A stretch of DNA of 64,000 bases from Nonomuraea angiospora. Lineage in GTDB: Bacteria; Actinomycetota; Actinomycetes; Streptosporangiales; Streptosporangiaceae. Shown in pieces: positions 42,344 through 51,137 of this stretch. Location: contig NZ_JADBEK010000001.1 in assembly GCF_014873145.1 (NCBI RefSeq), positions 7,254,001 to 7,318,000 of the forward strand, in the 5' to 3' direction. The position numbers and the translations under genes were made by a program. The notes below the pieces were generated by a model. That model worked only from the letters and a program-made list of their open reading frames with translations. It made no database searches and had not been told where the DNA came from. Within the stretch, counting starts at the first letter, position 1; each line of letters begins with the position of its first letter.

Positions 42344-42784
42344 ATGGGCACGAGCAGAACGAGTGAGCGGCGGCTGAGAAGGCGCGCCCGGCGGCAGGCG
42401 GGCAAGTTCGTGTCGGTGCCTCCGGAGAAGCGCCGGCGCCTGACCCAACGGCAGCGGCGGCGGATGGCGCGGCAGGCCAGGGCGGACGCCGCGCAGCGCC
42501 GCTCGGTGTGGCGGGAGTGGGGACCGGTCACGGCGATCACGCTGGTCGTCTTCGAGCTGATCTACTTCTTCCTGGTCGCCGACATGGTCGGGGGGACGAG
42601 CATCACCGGTGTGATCGTGACGGGCGCCATCGGCTGCGTCACGGTCTGCTCCAGATTCGTGCAGGAATATGCGGGGTCGAACAGCGCCGATTCAAGGGCC
42701 GTTCCGTTTCTCGTCGTGGGCGTGGTCTCGGTGGCCGTGACGCTGGCCGCCATGGGCGCCGAGACGCTGTCGAAGACGATCTGA
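42344..42784 (+). CDS. Small membrane protein with highly basic N-terminus
   Basis: A 146-residue protein. The first 55 residues are very basic (RRLRRRARRQAGK, RRRLTQRQRRRMARQARA), followed by three predicted transmembrane helices (about 62-80, 85-103 and 117-136). The basic domain should face the cytoplasm and could bind nucleic acid or acidic lipid. I do not recognise the family. The ATG follows GGGGGAAAGG. The next gene starts 40 bases downstream. Confidence 0.78.
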   Translation: MGTSRTSERRLRRRARRQAGKFVSVPPEKRRRLTQRQRRRMARQARADAAQRRSVWREWGPVTAITLVVFELIYFFLVADMVGGTSITGVIVTGAIGCVTVCSRFVQEYAGSNSADSRAVPFLVVGVVSVAVTLAAMGAETLSKTI

Positions 42785-42824
42785 TCGCGTCTCGTACGAA
42801 CGTGTTTTCGAGTAAACTGCCGGC

Positions 42825-44042
42825 ATGCCCAACCCGCTGGCCCTCAGCCTGGAGAGCGCGCGACGCCTGGCCGTGACGTGCCAGCACCTGGCCGGGCCGC
42901 GCCCCGGCGGCGGCCTCGACGGGCTGCGGCAGGTGCTGCGCACGCTGCGGTGCCTGCAGCTCGACCCGATCGACGCGGTGGCCCGCAGCCACTTCCTGGT
43001 GCTCTGGAGCAGGCTCGGCGACTACGACCGCGCCGGCCTCGACACGCTGCTGTGGCAGGAGCGCTGGCTGTTCGAATACTGGGCGCACGCCGCGTCGATC
43101 GTGCTGGCGGAGGACTATCCGATCCACCACGTCATGATGCGCGGCCACGCGAAGGGCGAGTCCCCCTACGCGCAGCGGGTCCGCGGCTGGATGGAGGCCA
43201 ACGACGGGCTGCGGCAGCACGTCCTCGACCGCTTACGCACGGCCGGGCCGCTGCCGCCGGGAGCGTTCGAGGACCTCGCGAGCGTGCCCTGGCAGTCGAG
43301 CGGGTGGACCAACGGCCGCAGCGTCGAGCGGATGCTCGACTTCCTGTGGTTCCAGGGCAGCATCATGGTCGCCGGCCGGGCGGGCCGCACGCGCCACTGG
43401 GACCTGGCCGAGCGCTGGCTGCCCGCATGGGCCGGCGCCCCGCCGCTGCCCCGGCGGGAGGCGGTGTCGCTGGCGGCCGAGCATGCCCTGCGCGCCCTCG
43501 GCGTGGCCCGCGTGGCCGACATCGAGCGCCACTTCATCCGCGACCGCTATCCCGAGCTCCCCGAGATCCTGGAGGAGCTCCAGCGCTCCGGCCGCGTGGT
43601 GCCCGCCGAGGTCGAGGGCGGCACCGAGCGCTGGCACGTGCACCGTGACGTCCTCGGGCTGCTGGAGCGCGAGTGGCAGCCGCGCACCACGCTGCTGTCG
43701 CCGTTCGACAACCTCATCTGCGATCGGGCGCGCACCGAGCGGCTGTGGGGCTTCGAGTTCCGTACGGAGATGTACGTGCCCAAGCACAAGCGGCGCTACG
43801 GCTACTACATCATGCCGATCCTGCACGGCGAGCGGCTCGTCGGCCGGCTCGTGCCCCGCTTCGACCGGCGCAAGCAGGTGCTGGAGATCGAGGGCCTGTT
43901 CCCGGAGCCCGGCTTCCCGGGCGACGAGGTCTCCGTCCGGGCCGTCGGGCAGGCGGTGAGCGGGCTGGCCGCGTTCGCGGGGGCGCGGGAGGTCGCCTAC
44001 GCGGCCACCGTACCGGCGCCCTGGCGGGCCGTCTCGGGCTGA
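42825..44042 (+). CDS. YcaQ/AlkZ-type winged-helix DNA glycosylase family protein
   Basis: A 405-residue HTH_42 superfamily protein. Members unhook interstrand DNA crosslinks or excise bulky alkyl adducts. The catalytic-loop motif near residues 45-47 is LQLDPID, a Q-x-D form as in AlkZ. Tandem winged helices follow (VARVADIERHFIRDRYPELP), then the conserved TTLLSPFDNLICDRAR and MYVPKHKRRYGYYIMPIL near the end. Length and motif order match stand-alone AlkZ-like proteins. Its presence 3 kb from alkA/alkB adds to local alkylation repair. No biosynthetic cluster for a DNA-damaging product is adjacent. Confidence 0.9.
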   Translation: MPNPLALSLESARRLAVTCQHLAGPRPGGGLDGLRQVLRTLRCLQLDPIDAVARSHFLVLWSRLGDYDRAGLDTLLWQERWLFEYWAHAASIVLAEDYPIHHVMMRGHAKGESPYAQRVRGWMEANDGLRQHVLDRLRTAGPLPPGAFEDLASVPWQSSGWTNGRSVERMLDFLWFQGSIMVAGRAGRTRHWDLAERWLPAWAGAPPLPRREAVSLAAEHALRALGVARVADIERHFIRDRYPELPEILEELQRSGRVVPAEVEGGTERWHVHRDVLGLLEREWQPRTTLLSPFDNLICDRARTERLWGFEFRTEMYVPKHKRRYGYYIMPILHGERLVGRLVPRFDRRKQVLEIEGLFPEPGFPGDEVSVRAVGQAVSGLAAFAGAREVAYAATVPAPWRAVSG

Positions 44043-44367
44043 GCTCTTCCCCGTTCGATTCCCTCGATCGAGGGCAAGTAGGGCATGCTAATGATCCGTC
44101 AGCATCCGCCCTCACCTCACCATGAAAGCCGTAGTCATCCACCCCGTCACCGCCCGCAGCACCCGGCGATGGATCCCGACTGGACGTCTGACCAGCGACG
44201 ACGTCTCCCAGCCCATCGCCCGCGCGACGGTGTCGTGTCGCCCCGAAACTCCGCTCAGCGCGACGATCAGCCCTTTACCCTGCTGTGATCACATATAGCA
44301 ATCACATGACTACTTATCGTTGATCGGCGGTTGCGAGACTCATCGAAAAGCTTGAGGGAGGTCCCCC
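44043..44367. other. 325-base intergenic region before the amidase gene
   Basis: It holds the palindrome at 44061, a 58-codon reading frame (44122-44298, +) without a convincing ribosome site, and an unusually AT-rich tract (44285-44335, TGATCACATATAGCAATCAC and onward) that is probably the amidase promoter. The ribosome site GAGGGAGG lies just before 44368. Confidence 0.5.
44061..44074. promoter_or_regulatory. Perfect 14-bp palindrome ccctcgatcgaggg
   Basis: A gap-free palindrome 18 bases after the stop of the YcaQ-type gene and about 290 bases before the amidase. Without a loop it is more like a protein-binding site than a terminator. No binding protein can be named. Confidence 0.45.
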
Positions 44368-45174
44368 ATGCCGTACCTGACACAGCTGGCCGACGTCGCC
44401 CGCCGCACAGGGTTCCCCGTGACCGAGGTGGCCGGGTGGCAGACCCGCGGCCACGGGCCGCAGCCCCAGGTGCAGGGCATCGTGTGCCACCACACCGCAG
44501 GCCCCGCCGGCGGCGGCGACTACCCGTCGCTCGCGGTGGTCCGCGACGGCCGCCCCGGCCTCGGCGGGCCGCTGTCCCAGTTCGGGCTCGGCAGATCGGG
44601 CCACATCTACGTCATCGCCGCCGGACGCTGCTGGCACAACGCCCCCTCGACGTCGACGATGCACACCAACTCCGCCTCCCTCGGCATCGAGGCCGAGAAC
44701 GACGGCACCCAGCCCTGGCCCGACGTCCAGAAGGACGCCTACATCCGGCTGTGCGCGGAGCTGTGCCGCGAGTTCGGGCTGCCGGCCTCGCGCGTGAAGG
44801 CGCACCGGGAGGTCAACGCCTCCAAGCCGGACCCCCACTCCATCGACATGAACGAGTTCAGGGCGGCCGTCGCCGCCCTCATCCAAGGCGCACCCGCGCC
44901 TGAGCCATCCTGGACGGAGGAGATCGTGAACCAACTGCCCATGATCCGGCCGGGCGACGACAACTTTGACGTCAAGACCGTCAGAGGCTGCCTGTTCGCC
45001 CGGGGCCGGGTTCCCGTGTCCGCCTACGCGCAGGTCGGGCTGGAGGACTGGCTCAAGTCCACCCGCTGCGACCCGGGGCTCGTCGAGCTGGTCCGCGGCT
45101 TCCAGCAGGCGGAGGGCATCGGCGCGGACGGCGTCGTCGGCCCGAAGACCTGGCCGTCACTGCTCCGCGTCTGA
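44368..45174 (+). CDS. Endolysin-like N-acetylmuramoyl-L-alanine amidase with C-terminal peptidoglycan-binding domain
   Basis: A 268-residue two-domain protein. The amidase_2 domain has zinc ligands in IVCHHTAGPAGG and later VKAHREVNASKPDPHSIDMN; GHIYVIAAGRCWHNA and LGIEAENDG are family blocks. Residues about 195-268 form a PG_binding_1-like domain (VRGFQQAEGIGADGVVGPKT). There is no signal peptide or transmembrane segment, as in phage endolysins, which need a holin. No phage gene is adjacent, so it is either a relic of a prophage, a domesticated lysin or an enzyme released by lysis. Confidence 0.9.
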   Translation: MPYLTQLADVARRTGFPVTEVAGWQTRGHGPQPQVQGIVCHHTAGPAGGGDYPSLAVVRDGRPGLGGPLSQFGLGRSGHIYVIAAGRCWHNAPSTSTMHTNSASLGIEAENDGTQPWPDVQKDAYIRLCAELCREFGLPASRVKAHREVNASKPDPHSIDMNEFRAAVAALIQGAPAPEPSWTEEIVNQLPMIRPGDDNFDVKTVRGCLFARGRVPVSAYAQVGLEDWLKSTRCDPGLVELVRGFQQAEGIGADGVVGPKTWPSLLRV

Positions 45175-45323
45175 CCGTCGCCCGCTCCCCGACCCCGCCG
45201 CATGGGCCCGGCGGCCGGGGGCCGGTGACAGACGGCCCGGTGGAGGTGCCTAAGCGGCGAGGAGCCCCGAGGGCGGGCCGCCCGGCGCTGGGCAGTTCTT
45301 CCGTTTGCGCGGTCGGGCCGGCC

Positions 45324-46745
45324 TCAGCCGGACACCTTGGGCGTGGCGCGCATCCCGACGTAGCACACCGAGGTCCCGTCGGGCAGGGTCGAGAAGACGA
45401 CGGGCATGTAGTCCTCGCTGAACGAAGCGCCGATGCCCGAGGCGGCGAACACCGTCTCCGAGACCGGGGTCAGATCGGCCTCCAGCGGCGGGGACAGGTC
45501 CTTCATGCCGTCGACGAACTCGTACCGGATCCGGCTCGGGCTGATCGTGATGACGACGCCCTCGCGCTTGTAGGTGCCCACGAACGGCGCCATGTCCACC
45601 GCGATCGGCTCCGCCGGCGGCCCGAACGGGTCCGGCATGCGCACCCCGGCCAGCTCGGCCAGCAGCTCGCGGAACAGGGCGGCGTACACCTGCCGGGCCC
45701 CGCCCCCGTTGGTCATGAGCGCGACGGCCACGCCGGCCTGCGGGACGACGCGCAGGTAGGCGTACTGGCCGATGGCGGCGCCGTCGTGGCCGTAGCCGAA
45801 GACGCCGTCCCAGTCGTAGAGAGTCCAGCCCAGGCCCCAGCCGTCCGCGCTGACGGTCCACTTGTCCGGGACGTCCACCTCGCGCCGCTGCATGGCCGCC
45901 ACCGCGTCGGCGGGCATCACGCGCGTGCCGTCGGGGGCCAGGCCGCCGGCCAGGTGCATCTGAGCGAAGCGGACGAGGTCGCCGGACGAGGTGATGATCC
46001 GGCCGGCCGGCCCCGCCGAGCGCGGCATCATGTCCCAGACGGGCGCCGGGTCGGGGTCCTGGCCCGGCTCGCCCAGGTGGCTCATCGCCGCGCGGAACCG
46101 CAGTGCCTCCTCCGGCAGCGTCATGGAGCGTTCGAGCCCGAGCGGCGTGAACACCAGGTCCCGCAGAGCCTGGTCCCAGGTCGTGCCGGTCAGCACCTCG
46201 ACGAGGCGGCCGAGCACGACGTAACCGAGGCCGCCGTAGGAGACGGCCATGCCGGGCCGGCAGTCCAGGGCCACGTCCCGGGCCGCCTCGACGTACCTGG
46301 CCAGGCAGTCGTCGCCCCGGCCGGAGTCGTGGTTGAAGTCGTTGGTGACCCCGCCGGTGTGGCTGAGCAGCTGCCGGACGGTGATCACCTTGGTGGCCTC
46401 CTCGTCGGGAGTGGCGAACTCCGGCAGCACGTCCACCACCCGGGCGTCCAGGTCCAGCCGGCCCTCGCCGACGAGCCGCATGACCAGCGTCGCGGTGTGG
46501 ACCTTGGCGATCGAGCCGGACAGGAACACCGAGTCGGGGGTCGTCGGCACGCCGGTCGCGCGGTTCAGCACGCCGGTGGCCAGCTCGTGGATGTTTCCGC
46601 CGGCCAGCACGGCCAGGGTCGCGCCGGGCACGTGGTGGGCGGCGCACAGCTCGTCGAGCCGCCGCTGCCAGTGCTCGACGTAGAAGGCGCGGCCGGTCGA
46701 GTCGAGCGTGCCCCAGTCGCCCGTGGCGTTCCAGTTCAGGTTCAT
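45324..46745 (-). CDS. Serine hydrolase, beta-lactamase class C / ClcP-like family
   Basis: A 473-residue beta-lactamase-fold protein. The nucleophile motif is SGSIAKVHTA (S-x-x-K). The second motif, usually Y-x-N, is SYGGLGYVVLGRL, so the Asn is replaced by Gly. A KTG-like box is HDGAAIGQ. A C-terminal extension of about 110 residues (lipocalin-like: APFVGTYKREGVVITISPSR) follows. No signal peptide. It is nine bases downstream of an MFS efflux gene on the same strand, suggesting a linked resistance or metabolite-processing function such as hydrolysis of an ester or amide. Confidence 0.9.
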   Translation of the reverse strand: MNLNWNATGDWGTLDSTGRAFYVEHWQRRLDELCAAHHVPGATLAVLAGGNIHELATGVLNRATGVPTTPDSVFLSGSIAKVHTATLVMRLVGEGRLDLDARVVDVLPEFATPDEEATKVITVRQLLSHTGGVTNDFNHDSGRGDDCLARYVEAARDVALDCRPGMAVSYGGLGYVVLGRLVEVLTGTTWDQALRDLVFTPLGLERSMTLPEEALRFRAAMSHLGEPGQDPDPAPVWDMMPRSAGPAGRIITSSGDLVRFAQMHLAGGLAPDGTRVMPADAVAAMQRREVDVPDKWTVSADGWGLGWTLYDWDGVFGYGHDGAAIGQYAYLRVVPQAGVAVALMTNGGGARQVYAALFRELLAELAGVRMPDPFGPPAEPIAVDMAPFVGTYKREGVVITISPSRIRYEFVDGMKDLSPPLEADLTPVSETVFAASGIGASFSEDYMPVVFSTLPDGTSVCYVGMRATPKVSG

Positions 46746-46754
46746 GATCTCTCC

Positions 46755-48197
46755 TTAGATAGAGGCGGTCTTCTTGGGCATCACCAGCAGGGCCAGTACG
46801 GCGGCCGCCACGACGCCGGCGGCGCTGATGAGGAAGGCGGACGACATGGCCGTGGTGAAGGCGTCGCGGGCGGCGGCCGCGATCCCGGCGTCGCCGAGGC
46901 CGAGCGCGCTCCCGATCGAGAGGCGAGCCGCCGCCGGCGCGGTCGCGGGCATGGCCGCGGTGTAGGCACTGGCGAGCACGCTGCCCAGGACGGCGATGCC
47001 GAGGGCGGCGCCGGCCTGCTGGATGGTGTCGTTCAGCGCCGAGCCGACGCCGGCGTGCTCGGCGGGGATCGTGCCCATGAGGGCGGAGACGGCGGCGGGC
47101 ATGGCCAGGCCGCCGCCGGCGCCCATGAGGAGCAGCGACACGGCCGCGGTGGCCAGGCCGCTCGACGCGTCGAGGGTGCTCAGCAGGGCGAACCCGGTCG
47201 CGCTCACGGCGAACCCGGTGACGATCAGCCGGCGGTTGCCGATCCGCGCGCCGAGGGTCGCGCCGAGGGTGTTGCAGGCCAGCGAGGCAACGGCCATCGG
47301 GATGAAGGCCAGGCCCGACTCGGTGGGCGTGTAGCCGAGGACGTACTGCAGGTACTGGGTGAGCACCAGCAGCAGGCCGCCGTTGCCGATCTGGACCAGG
47401 GTGAGCGAGAAGCTGCCGCCGCTGAAGGTGCGGTTGCGGAACAGGCGGAGCGGGACCATGGGGTGCGGCGTACGCAGCTCCCAGACCACGAACCCGGCGA
47501 GCGCGACGACCGCCACGGCCAGCGCCGGCACGGACAGGCCGTGCGGCAGCTCGATGATCGTCCAGACCAGCGCCGACATGCCGGCCACGGACAGCACCGC
47601 GCCGATCGGGTCCGGCCTGGTCTGCGGGCCCTTGGACTCGGGCATGAGCACCAGTGAGGCGACGATGGCCAGCACCGCGATCGGCACGTTGATCAGGAAG
47701 ACGGCGCCCCACCAGAACCAGGCGATCAGCGCGCCGCCCAGCACCGGCCCGCCGACCAGGCCGAGCATGGCGACCGCGCTCCAGGCGGCCATCGCCTTGC
47801 GCCTCTCCTGCTCGTCGAACACGGTGATCAGGATCGACAGGGTGCTCGGCATGATGAGCGCGCCGCCGATGCCCATCACCGTGCGGGCGGCGATCAGCGT
47901 CACCGGATCGGCGGCGTAGGCGGCCGCCAGCGAGGCCACCCCGAACAGGGCCAGCCCGATCACCATGACCCTGCGCCTGCCGAACCGGTCGGACAGGCTG
48001 CCCGCCGTCAGCAGCAATCCGGCGAAGACCAGGATGTACGAGTCCAGGATCCACTGGATGTCCTGCGCGCTCGCGCCCAGGTCGGCGGTCAGCGGCGGGA
48101 TCGCCACCGAGAGCACCATGTTGTCGATCACCAGCACGAGCGTGCTGAGACACAGCACCACCAGGATCAGCCAGCGGCGCGAATCACGTGCTTGCAT
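46755..48197 (-). CDS. MFS multidrug transporter, DHA2 (EmrB/QacA) family
   Basis: A 480-residue permease with about 14 transmembrane helices. Motif A is GSLSDRFGRRRVMVIGLALF and motif C-like LGLVGGPVLGGALIAWFWWG is present, as expected for drug:H+ antiporters. It begins MQARDSRRWLILVVLCLSTL with a GGGAGGG site upstream. It is the first gene of a two-gene operon with the serine hydrolase and probably exports a drug or metabolite. No TetR-type regulator adjoins it directly. Confidence 0.94.
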   Translation of the reverse strand: MQARDSRRWLILVVLCLSTLVLVIDNMVLSVAIPPLTADLGASAQDIQWILDSYILVFAGLLLTAGSLSDRFGRRRVMVIGLALFGVASLAAAYAADPVTLIAARTVMGIGGALIMPSTLSILITVFDEQERRKAMAAWSAVAMLGLVGGPVLGGALIAWFWWGAVFLINVPIAVLAIVASLVLMPESKGPQTRPDPIGAVLSVAGMSALVWTIIELPHGLSVPALAVAVVALAGFVVWELRTPHPMVPLRLFRNRTFSGGSFSLTLVQIGNGGLLLVLTQYLQYVLGYTPTESGLAFIPMAVASLACNTLGATLGARIGNRRLIVTGFAVSATGFALLSTLDASSGLATAAVSLLLMGAGGGLAMPAAVSALMGTIPAEHAGVGSALNDTIQQAGAALGIAVLGSVLASAYTAAMPATAPAAARLSIGSALGLGDAGIAAAARDAFTTAMSSAFLISAAGVVAAAVLALLVMPKKTASI

Positions 48198-48315
48198 CAG
48201 ACCCTCCCAGGCCCCGAGTACGTTGTCCTCGTTGTGCGAACACTGTACGCAGAAGGGAAGGGCGTACGCAACTGGGGCCGGGCCCGCGACGAACGCGGGC
48301 CCGGCCCTTGCCGGA

Positions 48316-48765
48316 TCAGTCCTGGTTGCGGGTGAAGTGGAACGGGCAGTGGCTGCCGCCCAGGCCGATGGTGGTGCGGCGCTCGAAGACGAACCCCTTG
48401 CCGAACGCGTGCTCCTCGCGCGACTTGGACACCGCCACCAGGGCCAGGAAGGGATCGGGAGCGGCGTCCAGCATGGCCAGGGTGCCCTGCCGGGTGGCCT
48501 CGCCGAGCGGCTCGACGAACGCCGTGCGCACGGCCTCGATCGTCGCCGGCCGGCCCAGCCTGGGCAGGAGCAGCTCGTACGCGGCCACGAGGGCCAGGGT
48601 CATGCGCAGGTTGTGGCGGGCGGGCTCGTCGACGATCAGGTGCCGGTTCGCCGGTTCGCCGCTTCGAGCTCCTCGTGACGGGCCCGCATGGCGGCGACGA
48701 GGTCGCCGTGCTCGCGACCGAGCGAGCACGCCAGCGCGCTCCACCGACCTACCAGGCGCTGACAA
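48316..48765 (-). pseudogene. Broken L-2-amino-thiazoline-4-carboxylic acid hydrolase-family gene
   Basis: The C-terminal half reads HLIVDEPARHNLRMTLALVA, then SKSREEHAFGKGF and GLGGSHCPFHF, typical of the ATC hydrolase family. The upstream part (REHGDLVAAMRARHEELEA) is in another frame. An 8-bp tandem duplication ggttcgcc (48645-48652 and 48653-48660) sits exactly at the frame change; removing one copy restores the continuous reading HEELEAANRHLIVDEPARH. The segment usually found between the SREEHAFG block and the final GGSHCPF block is also missing, so there is an internal deletion as well. The N-terminus has no good start. The relation to the neighbouring transporter operon is unclear. Confidence 0.75.
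48645..48660. repeat. 8-bp tandem duplication causing a frameshift
   Basis: ggttcgcc occurs twice in tandem. Unlike the other short repeats in the window, the period is not a multiple of three, and it breaks the reading frame of the ATC-hydrolase-like gene. Confidence 0.85.
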
Positions 48766-48995
48766 GCTTGAGTTGATGTTGTCCCGGCCAGTGTGGACCT
48801 CGCGGGAAGGTCCGGGGCCGATCGCTCAGGCGACGCTCATCCTAGATTTTTCCGGCTGTCGCGCCCGTGGCGGGGGCGTCCCGGCCTGCGGCGATAAGGC
48901 GCGCGTCAGGGTGCGCCGGACACGGGGATCTTGGGCTTAAGCAGGACTTACCCGCCGTTCGTCACGCTGGTGTCATCGGGACTCTAGGAGATGAC

Positions 48996-50225
48996 ATGGA
49001 CGCGAACGCCCCTCGCGAGGACAGTGCCGGCGGCTGGAGCCAGTTCGGCGACAAGCCGCCCACCACCGGGACCTTCACCCGGCCCGGTCCGGTGCTGCCG
49101 CCTCCTCCGCCGCCGCAGCGGCAACGGGCCGGGTTCGTGCTCACGCGCAAGGCCGTCGCCGGGCTGGCGCTGGCGGCGTTCGCGGCGCTGACGGCGACCG
49201 CGCTCGGGGGCGGCGCCGTCGGCGCCTATGTCGCCGGCGCCGGCCAGCCGGTCCCGACGGTCACCAAGACCGTGGCGAGCCCGGTCTTCCGTACGGCCTC
49301 CGGCCAGCTCACGGTCGCGCAGGTGGCGGAGAAGGTGCAGCCGTCGGTCGTGATGATCCAGGGGCAGTCCGCCGAGGGCTCCGGCGTGGTGCTGTCGGAG
49401 GACGGGCTGATCCTCACCAACAACCACGTGGTGAGCGGCCAGGGCAGGCAGCTCACGGTGAAGTTCAGCGACGGCAAGACGGCCAAGGCCACCGTGGTCG
49501 GCACCGACCCGGCCACCGACCTCGCCGTCATCCGGGCCGAGGGCGTCTCGGGGCTGGCCAAGGTCACGCTGGGCGACAGCGACCAGCTCAAGGTGGGCGA
49601 CGACGTGCTGGCCCTCGGCAGCCCGCTCGGCCTGGACGGGACGGTGACGTCGGGCATCATCAGCGCGCTCGACCGTACCGTGACCGCCGGCGGCGGCCGG
49701 GGCGACCAGCAGCTCCCGCCGGGCCTGGGCGGGCAGGGGCAGACCCAGGCGGAGGAGCCGACCACGCTCGGCGGCATGATCCAGACTGACGCGGCGATCA
49801 ACCCGGGCAACTCCGGCGGCGCCCTGGTGAACGCGGTAGGCGAGCTGGTCGGCATCAACAGCGCGGTCGCCGCCGACGGCGTCAACCTCGGCTTCGCGAT
49901 CCCCGTGAACACCGCCAAGCAGGTCTCCGAGCAGCTCATCAGCAAGGGCAAGGTGACCCACGCCTTCCTCGGGGTGAGCGTCACCGACGCCACCGGCGAC
50001 GTGCCCGGCGCGCTGATCCGCCAGGTGAGCGCCGGCAGCCCGGCCGAGAAGGCGGGGCTGAAGCAGGGGGACCTGATCACCAAGATCGGTGCCACGGCGG
50101 TCTCCGGCGGCGACACGGTGGTGGGTCAGGTCCGCGGGTTCAAGGTGGGCCAGCAGGTGCCGGTCACGTACCAGCGGGGCGGCAAGACCGACACCGTGAC
50201 CGTGACCATGGAGGAGAAGAAGTAA
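48996..50225 (+). CDS. HtrA/DegP-like S1C serine protease with PDZ domain
   Basis: A 409-residue membrane-anchored protease. A Pro-rich cytoplasmic N-terminus is followed by one transmembrane helix (about residues 50-75, AVAGLALAAFAALTATALGG). The catalytic triad is His in LTNNHVVSGQG, Asp in PATDLAVIRAEG and Ser in INPGNSGGALVN. A PDZ domain fills the last 100 residues (AFLGVSVTDATGDV, SPAEKAGLKQGDLITKI). This is the usual layout of actinobacterial HtrA/PepD extracytoplasmic quality-control proteases. ATG 48996 is supported by TAGGAG; an in-frame start at 48867 is not. Confidence 0.95.
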   Translation: MDANAPREDSAGGWSQFGDKPPTTGTFTRPGPVLPPPPPPQRQRAGFVLTRKAVAGLALAAFAALTATALGGGAVGAYVAGAGQPVPTVTKTVASPVFRTASGQLTVAQVAEKVQPSVVMIQGQSAEGSGVVLSEDGLILTNNHVVSGQGRQLTVKFSDGKTAKATVVGTDPATDLAVIRAEGVSGLAKVTLGDSDQLKVGDDVLALGSPLGLDGTVTSGIISALDRTVTAGGGRGDQQLPPGLGGQGQTQAEEPTTLGGMIQTDAAINPGNSGGALVNAVGELVGINSAVAADGVNLGFAIPVNTAKQVSEQLISKGKVTHAFLGVSVTDATGDVPGALIRQVSAGSPAEKAGLKQGDLITKIGATAVSGGDTVVGQVRGFKVGQQVPVTYQRGGKTDTVTVTMEEKK

Positions 50226-50296
50226 CCCGTCTCCCGCGCCTCCGCAGCGGCCCGGAGCAGGTCCGGGTCGGAGTCGGCCGGTCGTCGATGCGGGCT

Positions 50297-50998
50297 TCAG
50301 CGGAGGGAGATGTAGAGGGCCTCGCCGACCTTGCGGTAGCCGACGCGGGCATAGACCCGCGCGGCGCCGTCGTCGGCCGGGGTGAGGAACGGGGTCGTGA
50401 CCCCGGCGCCCGCGCCCTCGCGGGTCAGCAGCGCCGTGACCGCTCCCGCGATGCCGCGCCGCCGGTGCGAGGGCAGCACCGCGATGCCCGCGACCTCGGC
50501 GACCCCGTCGTGCGGGCGGCCGAGCTGCCCGGCTCCGACGGCCTCCCCGGCGTCGAAGGCGGCGGCGATCAGGCCGCCGCCGTCGAGGACCCGCCGGAAG
50601 CGCGCGATGTCGTGCTCGGTGGGATCCGGCGCGTCGAACGCCTCGTTCATCACCTGCGCGACCTGCCAGAGGTCGGCGTCCTCGGTCACGAGCGCGACCC
50701 GCACGTCCACCGGCCGCTCCACCACCTCGTCCGGCGGGCACACCAGCAGCGGGTAGCGCCCCTCCTGGGTGAACCCGGCCGCGAGCAGGGCGTCCTCCAC
50801 CTTCGGGGACACCTGCGGCACGTATTCCAGGCGAGGCGTCCTGGCCCGCGCGCGGAACGCCCCGATCAGCGCGGCGACCTCATCCGCCGTGGGCGCGGCG
50901 TCGTCGTCGGGAACGGCGTAGTTGAACGGGAGCGCGTCGTCGTGCTCGTCGAACTTGATCGTGAACGGCCCGCACCGGACCGCCCGGTCCCCCGCCAT
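50297..50998 (-). CDS. GNAT-family N-acetyltransferase
   Basis: A 233-residue protein with a C-terminal GNAT domain; the acetyl-CoA loop is VLPSHRRRGIAGAVTALLTR, with AGIAVLPSHRRRGI before it and DDGAARVYARVGYRKVGEA at the end. The N-terminal half has a second, weaker GNAT-like fold. I start at ATG 50998 (AGG five bases before); the open frame continues upstream through an 18-bp repeat array to 51103 but has no ribosome site there. Substrate unknown. Confidence 0.85.
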   Translation of the reverse strand: MAGDRAVRCGPFTIKFDEHDDALPFNYAVPDDDAAPTADEVAALIGAFRARARTPRLEYVPQVSPKVEDALLAAGFTQEGRYPLLVCPPDEVVERPVDVRVALVTEDADLWQVAQVMNEAFDAPDPTEHDIARFRRVLDGGGLIAAAFDAGEAVGAGQLGRPHDGVAEVAGIAVLPSHRRRGIAGAVTALLTREGAGAGVTTPFLTPADDGAARVYARVGYRKVGEALYISLR

Positions 50999-51050
50999 CG
51001 ACCTGATATAGGCATGCACGTGAGCGCCCAGCAAATGCGTTCGCCTTTCC

Positions 51051-51099
51051 CTGCGGATCCGACTTCCCTTGCGGATCCGACTTCCCCTGCGGATCCGAC
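51051..51099. repeat. 18-bp tandem repeat (2.7 copies) upstream of the acetyltransferase gene
   Basis: Units of the type ctgcggatccgacttccc at 51051, 51069 and 51087 (partial). Each contains a GGATCC palindrome. The array lies 53 bases upstream of the preferred start, in the likely promoter/leader region, and would be in frame with it (period of six codons). Confidence 0.9.
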
Positions 51100-51137
51100 G
51101 CATACGCTATAGCCGCCGCCGCATGGCCGCCGCCCGA

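Noticed and set aside
44122..44298. 58-codon frame before the amidase gene (MKAVVIHPVTARSTRR...)
   Set aside because: High third-position GC at first, but no ribosome site, no domain, and it ends in the AT-rich promoter area.
45225..47657. 810-codon plus-strand frame
   Set aside because: Antisense shadow of the serine hydrolase and MFS genes; composition is Gly/Arg/His-biased without any domain.
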